Position numbers and translations under genes: made by a program
DNA from: RFTU01 sp049423145
GTDB lineage: Bacteria; Pseudomonadota; Gammaproteobacteria; Burkholderiales; Burkholderiaceae_C
Direction of reading: 5' to 3'
Length of the DNA stretch: 25,353 nt
Assembly: GCA_049423145.1 (NCBI GenBank)
Contig: JBMSQF010000036.1
Location: forward strand, 1-25,353
The notes under the pieces: generated by a model
Databases searched by the model: none
Seen by the model: only the letters and a program-made list of their open reading frames with translations
Told to the model about the DNA's origin: nothing
In this document: one piece after another, positions 20,414 to 25,353 of the stretch
Layout: each line of letters begins with the position of its first letter
How positions within the stretch are numbered: the stretch's first letter is position 1

Positions 20414-21724
20414 TCAACTCGCCTTGAAGTTGGCCTTCTTGAGCAAGGACTCGTACTGCTGACTCATCACATAACTCTGCACCTGGGCCCAGAAATCCAT
20501 CGTCACCACCACGATGATCAGCAGCGAGGTGCCGCCGAAGTAGAAGGGCACGTTGTACTTCAGGACCAGGAATTCCGGCAGCAGACACACCGCGGTGATA
20601 TAGACCGCCCCCACCAAGGTGAGGCGGGCCAGAATCTTGTCGATGTACTTGGCTGTTTGATCACCCGGGCGTATGCCCGGCACGAGCGCACCGCTCTTCT
20701 TGAGGTTCTCGGCCGTTTCACGGCTGTTGAACACCAGCGCGGTGTAGAAAAAGCAGAAGAACACGATCATGGCCGCGTACAGCATCACGTACACCGGCTG
20801 GCCCGGCGACAAGGCGGCGGCCAGATCCTTCAGCCAGCGCAGGCTGTCGCCCGTGGCGAACCAGCTGACCACTGTGGTGGGCAGCAGGATGATGCTGGAC
20901 GCGAAGATCGGCGGAATCACGCCCGACATGTTGAGCTTCAGAGGCAGGTGCGAGGACTGGCCGCCCATGATCTTGTTGCCAACCTGACGCTTGGCGTAGT
21001 TCACCAGAATCTTGCGCTGGCCCCGCTCCACGAAGACCACGCCATAGGTGACGAGGATGACGATGGTGATGATGAACAGCGCGGCAATGATGCTCATCGC
21101 GCCCGTGTTGACCAATTCAAACAGGCCGCCGATGGCGCCCGGCAACCCTGCGGCGATGCCGGCGAAGATCAGAATGGAGATGCCGTTGCCCAGCCCGCGT
21201 TCGGTGATCTGCTCGCCCAGCCACATCAGGAACATGGTGCCAGCCACCAGACTGACCACCGCGGTCACGCGAAAGCCCATGCCCGGATTGATCACCAAGC
21301 CAGCCGTGCCTTCCAAGGCCAGGGCGATGCCCAGGGCCTGGAAGATGGCCAGGCCCAGCGTGCCGTAACGGGTGTACTGCGTGATCTTGCGGCGGCCGGC
21401 CTCGCCTTCCTTCTTCAGCGCCTCCAACGTGGGTACCACGTAGGTCATGAGCTGCATGATGATGGAGGCCGAGATGTAGGGCATGATGCCCAGCGCAAAG
21501 ACCGTGAAGCGGGAGAGCGCGCCACCGGAGAACATGTTGAACAGGTTCAGGATGCCGCCGCTCTGACTGTTGAAGAGCTGCTTGAGTTGGACAGGGTCGA
21601 TCCCCGGAACCGGGATGTGGGCCCCGATCCGATAGACGACCAGCGCCAGCAGCAGAAACACCAAGCGGCGACGAAGGTCGCCGAACTTGCCGCTCCGAGC
21701 CAGTGCATTCGCGTTGCTTGCCAC
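20414..21724 (-). CDS. secY: Protein translocase subunit SecY
   Basis: 436 residues with the ten hydrophobic segments of the SecYEG channel. Recognisable stretches are the N-terminal YRIGAHIPVPGIDP, the plug-region SGGALSRFTVFALGIMPYIS, QYTRYGTLGLA, WLGEQITERGLGNGISILIF, KRQVGNKIMGGQSSHLPLKL and the cytoplasmic loop FYTALVFNSRETAENLKKSG used by SecA and ribosomes. The start is GTG (21724), with a GGA about 8 bases upstream, 50 bp after rplO. Confidence 0.98.
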   Translation of the reverse strand: MASNANALARSGKFGDLRRRLVFLLLALVVYRIGAHIPVPGIDPVQLKQLFNSQSGGILNLFNMFSGGALSRFTVFALGIMPYISASIIMQLMTYVVPTLEALKKEGEAGRRKITQYTRYGTLGLAIFQALGIALALEGTAGLVINPGMGFRVTAVVSLVAGTMFLMWLGEQITERGLGNGISILIFAGIAAGLPGAIGGLFELVNTGAMSIIAALFIITIVILVTYGVVFVERGQRKILVNYAKRQVGNKIMGGQSSHLPLKLNMSGVIPPIFASSIILLPTTVVSWFATGDSLRWLKDLAAALSPGQPVYVMLYAAMIVFFCFFYTALVFNSRETAENLKKSGALVPGIRPGDQTAKYIDKILARLTLVGAVYITAVCLLPEFLVLKYNVPFYFGGTSLLIIVVVTMDFWAQVQSYVMSQQYESLLKKANFKAS

Positions 21725-21774
21725 GCTGCTGTCCGTTTCCTGAACCTGTGTGTGCCTGTGCTTGACCGGCCCGA

Positions 21775-22206
21775 TCAGGCCAATGAGCCGCCGGCCGCCT
21801 CAATGGCCGCCTTTGCACCCGCGGTGGCACCGATACCCTTCAGGGTGATCTTCTTGCTGAGCTCGCCCGACTTGATGACCTTGACCACCTTGGCGATCTG
21901 GGGCACCAGGCCCGCCTTCTTGAGGGTCAGCACGTCGACTTCATCGGCAGCCAGACGCTGGAGTTCACCCAGGGTGATCTCGGCGTTGAACTTAAGGGAA
22001 GCAGACTTGAAGCCGCGCTTGGGCAGGCGCCGCTGCAGCGGCATCTGGCCGCCTTCGAAACCCACCTTGTGGTAGCCGCCGGCACGGGACTTTTGACCTT
22101 TGTGGCCACGACCGGCTGTCTTGCCCAGCCCAGAGCCGATGCCGCGACCCACACGGCGGCGTGCCTTTTTGGAGCCCTCGGCGGGCTTCAGCGTATTGAG
22201 TTGCAT
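21775..22206 (-). CDS. rplO: 50S ribosomal protein L15
   Basis: 143 residues: MQLNTLKPAEGSKKARRRVG, the Gly/Lys-rich RGIGSGLGKTAGRGHKGQKS and GFEGGQMPLQRRLPKRGFKS are diagnostic. A late-assembly 23S-binding protein. AGAGGGCAAGAAC precedes the ATG; 13 bp after rpmD. Confidence 0.98.
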   Translation of the reverse strand: MQLNTLKPAEGSKKARRRVGRGIGSGLGKTAGRGHKGQKSRAGGYHKVGFEGGQMPLQRRLPKRGFKSASLKFNAEITLGELQRLAADEVDVLTLKKAGLVPQIAKVVKVIKSGELSKKITLKGIGATAGAKAAIEAAGGSLA

Positions 22207-22219
22207 GTTCTTGCCCTCT

Positions 22220-22402
22220 TCAGATGACCTGCACCAGGTAGGCCACCTTGGTGATCATGCCGCGCACGGCGGGCGTGTCTTCCAGCACGCGGGTGCTGCC
22301 CAGCTTGCGCAGGCCCAGGCCACGAACGGTGGCGCGGTGCGACTCACGGGTGCCAGCCACGCTGCGAACCAACTTGACAGTCAGGGTTTTCTTGTCAGCC
22401 AT
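22220..22402 (-). CDS. rpmD: 50S ribosomal protein L30
   Basis: 60 residues: KTLTVKLVRSVAGTRESHRA then TVRGLGLRKLGSTRVLEDTP and a terminal VRGMITKVAYLVQVI, the complete small L30 fold. AAGGAAACATC precedes the ATG; 20 bp after rpsE. Standard spc-operon position. Confidence 0.98.
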   Translation of the reverse strand: MADKKTLTVKLVRSVAGTRESHRATVRGLGLRKLGSTRVLEDTPAVRGMITKVAYLVQVI

Positions 22403-22422
22403 GATGTTTCCTTCGCAGCCGA

Positions 22423-22941
22423 TCAGTTGAAGAGTTCTTCAACCGTCTTGCCGCGCTTGGCGGCGATTTCAGCCGGGGTGGACGAGTGCTTGAGCGCGTC
22501 CAGCGTGGCGCGGACCATGTTGTAGGGGTTGGATGAACCCAGGCTCTTGGCCACGATGTCCGTGACACCCATCACCTCGAAAACCGCGCGCATGGGGCCG
22601 CCGGCGATGATGCCGGTACCCGTGGGGGCCGGAGCCATCAGCACCTTGGCTGCGCCGTGCTCGCCCACCACGTTGTGGTGAACGGTGCCGTTCTTGAGTT
22701 GCACCTTGAACATGTTGCGGCGGGCGGCTTCCATGGCCTTCTGAACCGCCACAGGCACTTCGCGGGCCTTGCCTTTGCCCATGCCGATGCGGCCATCACC
22801 GTCGCCAACCACTGTCAGGGCGGCGAAACCGAGAATGCGACCACCCTTGACCACCTTGGTCACGCGGTTGACCGCAATCATCTTCTCCTTGAGACCGTCG
22901 TCGCGACCTTCGTCCTGCACGCGGGGGGAAAACTTAGCCAT
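22423..22941 (-). CDS. rpsE: 30S ribosomal protein S5
   Basis: 172 residues. The N-terminal double-stranded RNA-binding-like domain has EKMIAVNRVTKVVKGGRILG, followed by GDGDGRIGMGKGKAREVPVA and the C-terminal GGPMRAVFEVMGVTDIVAKS then GSSNPYNMVRATLDAL. It helps control decoding fidelity. AAGGATCAACGCAA precedes the ATG, 21 bp after rplR. Confidence 0.98.
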   Translation of the reverse strand: MAKFSPRVQDEGRDDGLKEKMIAVNRVTKVVKGGRILGFAALTVVGDGDGRIGMGKGKAREVPVAVQKAMEAARRNMFKVQLKNGTVHHNVVGEHGAAKVLMAPAPTGTGIIAGGPMRAVFEVMGVTDIVAKSLGSSNPYNMVRATLDALKHSSTPAEIAAKRGKTVEELFN

Positions 22942-22962
22942 TTGCGTTGATCCTTGATTGCG

Positions 22963-23331
22963 TCAGAACTGCAGGCCGGCCTCGCGGGCCGCTTCGGCCA
23001 GCGCCTTGACACGGCCGTGGTAAGCGAAACCCGCGCGGTCGAAGGCGACCTTCTCGACACCAGCGGCACGGGCCTTCTCTGCGATGCGCTTGCCGATGAT
23101 CGCCGCGGCCTCGGTGTTGCCACCCTTGCCAGCAGCGCCCAACTGAGCGCGCACTTCCTTCTCGGCGGTGGAGGCCGAAGCCAGCACCTTGGTGCCACAG
23201 CCGGAAATGACGCTGGCGTAGATGTGCAGGTTGGAGCGGAAGACCGTCAGCCGCGCCGAACCTTGAATCGCGATGCGGGCCCGGGTCTGACGGGCACGGC
23301 GCAGACGCTGCTCTTTCTTGTTCATCGTCAT
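22963..23331 (-). CDS. rplR: 50S ribosomal protein L18
   Basis: 122 residues: MTMNKKEQRLRRARQTRARI, RLTVFRSNLHIYASVI and the C-terminal KVAFDRAGFAYHGRVKALAE are the L18 5S-rRNA-binding fold. AGGA lies about 8 bases before the first ATG (23331); a second ATG two codons later is less well placed. 11 bp after rplF. Confidence 0.97.
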   Translation of the reverse strand: MTMNKKEQRLRRARQTRARIAIQGSARLTVFRSNLHIYASVISGCGTKVLASASTAEKEVRAQLGAAGKGGNTEAAAIIGKRIAEKARAAGVEKVAFDRAGFAYHGRVKALAEAAREAGLQF

Positions 23332-23342
23332 GATGCCGTTCC

Positions 23343-23876
23343 TTATTTCTTCTTGGTCTCTTTGAGGACCACGCGCTCGTCGGCGTAGCGGATGCCCTTG
23401 CCCTTGTAGGGCTCGGGCGGGCGGATGGCGCGCACTTCAGCAGCCACCTGACCCACCACCTGGCGGTCCGCACCCTTGATCACGATCTCCGTTTGCGTCG
23501 GGCATTCCACCTTGATGCCAGCGGGCATGTCCTTGACGACCGGGTGGGAGAAACCCACCTGGAGATTCAGCTTGGCGCCTTGGGCCTGGGCGCGGAAGCC
23601 CACGCCCACGAGGGTCAGCTTGCGCTCGAAACCCTTGGACACGCCACTGACCATGTTGGCCACGATGGCGCGCAGCGTACCGCTCATGGCATTGGCCTCA
23701 GCCGTTTCGTTCAGCGGCTCGAAGGTGACAGCGCCATTGGCAACCTTGACCGCCACGAGGTCATTGGCGGCCTGCTTGAGGGTGCCCTGAGCGCCCTTGA
23801 CGGTGATTTCTTGTGCCGAAACCTGGACGTCCACTCCACTGGGGACGGCCACCGGCATCTTTCCTACGCGGGACAT
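23343..23876 (-). CDS. rplF: 50S ribosomal protein L6
   Basis: 177 residues with the two repeated RNA-recognition-like domains. MSRVGKMPVAVPSGVDV, the GFERKLTLVGVGFRAQAQG stretch and GADRQVVGQVAAEVRAIRPP with PYKGKGIRYADE near the C-terminus are diagnostic. It sits near the sarcin-ricin loop and the L7/L12 base. GGGAGG precedes the ATG by 8 bases; 18 bp after rpsH. Confidence 0.98.
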   Translation of the reverse strand: MSRVGKMPVAVPSGVDVQVSAQEITVKGAQGTLKQAANDLVAVKVANGAVTFEPLNETAEANAMSGTLRAIVANMVSGVSKGFERKLTLVGVGFRAQAQGAKLNLQVGFSHPVVKDMPAGIKVECPTQTEIVIKGADRQVVGQVAAEVRAIRPPEPYKGKGIRYADERVVLKETKKK

Positions 23877-23894
23877 GTGTTCAGCCTCCCTGCA

Positions 23895-24290
23895 TCAAGC
23901 GACGTAGCACAGCACCTCGCCGCCGATACCGGCAGCGCGGGCCTTGCGGTCCGTCATCACACCCCTGGGCGTGGTGACGATGGCCACACCCAAACCGTTC
24001 ATGACCTGGGGCAGGTCGTGGCGGCCTTTGTAGATGCGCAGGCCCGGGCGGCTCACGCGCTCGATACGCTCGATCACCGGACGGCCGGCGTAGTACTTCA
24101 GGGCGATTTCAAGCTCGCTCTTGCCCGACTCGCCCTTGATGGCGAAACCGTCGATGTAGCCCTCGTCCTTGAGGACTTGGGCAATCGCCACCTTCAGCTT
24201 GGAAGACGGCATCGAAACGGCGCCCTTCTCGACCATCTGCGCATTGCGGATGCGCGTCAGCATATCGGCGATGGGATCACTCATGCTCAT
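23895..24290 (-). CDS. rpsH: 30S ribosomal protein S8
   Basis: 131 residues: MSMSDPIADMLTRIRNAQMV and the C-terminal VMNGLGVAIVTTPRGVMTDR are diagnostic. A central 16S binder and, in E. coli, the translational repressor of the spc operon. AGGAG lies 8 bases before the first ATG (24290); an ATG two codons later is the alternative. 32 bp after rpsN. Confidence 0.98.
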   Translation of the reverse strand: MSMSDPIADMLTRIRNAQMVEKGAVSMPSSKLKVAIAQVLKDEGYIDGFAIKGESGKSELEIALKYYAGRPVIERIERVSRPGLRIYKGRHDLPQVMNGLGVAIVTTPRGVMTDRKARAAGIGGEVLCYVA

Positions 24291-24322
24291 ATGGAATTCT
24301 CCTGATCGGACCCAGCGCCGGC

Positions 24323-24628
24323 TTACCAGCTGGCCTTCACGACGCCCGGGATGTCACCCTTGAACGCCAGTTCACGAATCTTGCTGCGGGCCAAGCCGAA
24401 CTTGCGGAACGTGCCACGGGGGCGGCCGGTGAGTTCGCAGCGGTTGCGCAACCGGGTGGGGTTGGCGTTGCGGGGCAGCTTCTGCAGTGCCAGACGGGCT
24501 GCGTAGCGCTCTTCGTCAGACTTCTTCGCATCGTTGGCGATGGCCTGCAGCTCAGCGTACTTCTTGGCGTACTTCGCCACCAGCGCTTCGCGCTTGAGCT
24601 CGCGTTGCTTGAGAGAGAGTTTGGCCAC
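24323..24628 (-). CDS. rpsN: 30S ribosomal protein S14 (long, zinc-free form)
   Basis: 101 residues from GTG at 24628 (reads MAKLSLKQRELKREALVAKY). The long form ends NRCELTGRPRGTFRKFGLAR and SKIRELAFKGDIPGVVKASW and lacks the CxxC zinc pair of the short paralogue. The GTG is 8 bases after the rplE stop, with GAGGTG overlapping that stop as ribosome site. The frame is open further upstream, but that is rplE read in another frame. Confidence 0.97.
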   Translation of the reverse strand: MAKLSLKQRELKREALVAKYAKKYAELQAIANDAKKSDEERYAARLALQKLPRNANPTRLRNRCELTGRPRGTFRKFGLARSKIRELAFKGDIPGVVKASW

Positions 24629-24636
24629 AGGGCACC

Positions 24637-25191
24637 TCAGTTCTTGAAGGGGAAGCGGAAGGCCGCCAGCAGGGCCTTGCACTCTTCGTCGGTCTTGGCG
24701 GTGGTGGTGATGGAGATGTTCATCCCACGGATCGCGTCGATCTTGTCGTACTCGATCTCGGGGAAGATGATCTGCTCTTTCACACCGATGTTGTAGTTGC
24801 CACGGCCATCGAAGGAACGACCCGAGATGCCCCGGAAATCGCGCACGCGGGGCAGCGAGATCGTGACGAAGCGGTCGAGGAACTCGAACATGCGCACGCC
24901 ACGCAGGGTGACCATGCAGCCGATGGGCACACCGTCGCGGATCTTGAAGCCGGCGATGGCCTTCTTGGACTTGGTGACCACGGGCTTCTGGCCGGCGATC
25001 TTGGTCAGGTCGCCAACGGCGTTGTCCATGACCTTCTTGTCGGTGACGGCTTCACTCACACCCATGTTCAGGGTGATCTTCGTGAAGCGCGGCACTTCCA
25101 TGAGGGACTTGTAGCCGAACTTCTTCATGAGCTCGGGGACCACCTTGTCCTTGTAGTGGTCCTGCAGACGGGAACGGGTTGCTTGGGTCAT
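24637..25191 (-). CDS. rplE: 50S ribosomal protein L5
   Basis: 184 residues, a few longer than the usual 179. Diagnostic stretches are VPRFTKITLNMGVSEAVTDK, GQKPVVTKSKKAIAGFKIRD, MVTLRGVRMFEFLDRFVTIS and GNYNIGVKEQIIFPEIEYDK. It binds 5S rRNA and contacts the P-site tRNA. AGGCGGA precedes the ATG; 11 bp after rplX. Confidence 0.98.
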   Translation of the reverse strand: MTQATRSRLQDHYKDKVVPELMKKFGYKSLMEVPRFTKITLNMGVSEAVTDKKVMDNAVGDLTKIAGQKPVVTKSKKAIAGFKIRDGVPIGCMVTLRGVRMFEFLDRFVTISLPRVRDFRGISGRSFDGRGNYNIGVKEQIIFPEIEYDKIDAIRGMNISITTTAKTDEECKALLAAFRFPFKN

Positions 25192-25202
25192 GGGGTCCGC
25201 CT

Positions 25203-25353
25203 TCAGGCCTTGATCTCTTCGCCGCTGGACTTGTAGACGCGCGTCTTTTTGCCGTCTGCCAGCACCTTGATGCCCACGCGGTCGGCCTTGCCGGTGGCCG
25301 CGTTGTAGATCGCCACATTGGACTGGTGGATGGGCATGGTCTTGTCGATCACG
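25203..25353 (-). CDS. rplX: 50S ribosomal protein L24 (5' end outside window)
   Basis: The last 49 codons and the stop are visible: VIDKTMPIHQSNVAIYNAA, then TGKADRVGIKVLADGKKTRVY and the terminal KSSGEEIKA. The K(T)MPIHxSNVA motif is diagnostic of L24, the assembly-initiating 23S binder. The start and KOW region lie beyond the right edge. It is followed by rplE in the normal spc order. Confidence 0.93.
   Translation of the reverse strand, partial: VIDKTMPIHQSNVAIYNAATGKADRVGIKVLADGKKTRVYKSSGEEIKA

Noticed and set aside
20657..22075. 472-codon open frame on the plus strand
   Set aside because: Antisense to secY and rplO. Composition (Asp/His/Arg/Gln-rich) reflects the complement of membrane-protein codons.

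Overview
The window looks like a chromosomal segment of a high-GC betaproteobacterium, most likely Burkholderiales (Comamonadaceae/Sphaerotilaceae-like). This rests on the ribosomal gene order (infA between secY and rpmJ), the long zinc-free form of S14, the GbsR-like regulator beside a short-Q-loop cyanide-insensitive-type bd oxidase, and the GC-rich codon use. The lineage is an inference from gene content; no 16S gene is present.

Left end (1-3044, minus strand). The phosphate transporter permeases pstC and pstA overlap by 4 bp (pstA runs off the window) and sit behind a recognisable Pho box, but there is no pstS in front of them. Upstream are a periplasmic FKBP-type prolyl isomerase and a small conserved-type hypothetical protein.

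3074-7540 (plus strand). A double-hotdog thioesterase is followed by a tightly packed set: a PsiF-repeat secreted protein, an ABC ATPase, an FtsX-type permease, a DUF3299 protein and an exported histidine phosphatase. Starts and stops touch or overlap at each of the last four junctions, so this looks like one envelope-associated operon.

7541-10954. A GbsR/MarR regulator and cydAB (CIO type) form a minus-strand operon whose predicted promoter holds a perfect palindrome. Then come a 36-codon small ORF and the initiator tRNA-fMet gene with its own terminator.

11018-16456 is the most accessory-looking part: an exported double rhodanese, a heparin-lyase-like secreted polysaccharide lyase, a possible secretin remnant, a DUF2237 protein, a large exported PNGase F-like protein with a PA domain, and a nitroreductase.

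16572-25353 (minus strand) is the end of the spc and alpha ribosomal operons, from rplX (partial) through secY, infA, rpmJ, rpsM, rpsK, rpsD and rpoA to rplQ, closed by a strong terminator. The last three intergenic gaps are unusually long. The rpoA-rplQ gap contains a tandem array of hairpins in which the two copies differ by two compensatory base-pair changes. That is the strongest candidate in this window for an undescribed structured RNA element.
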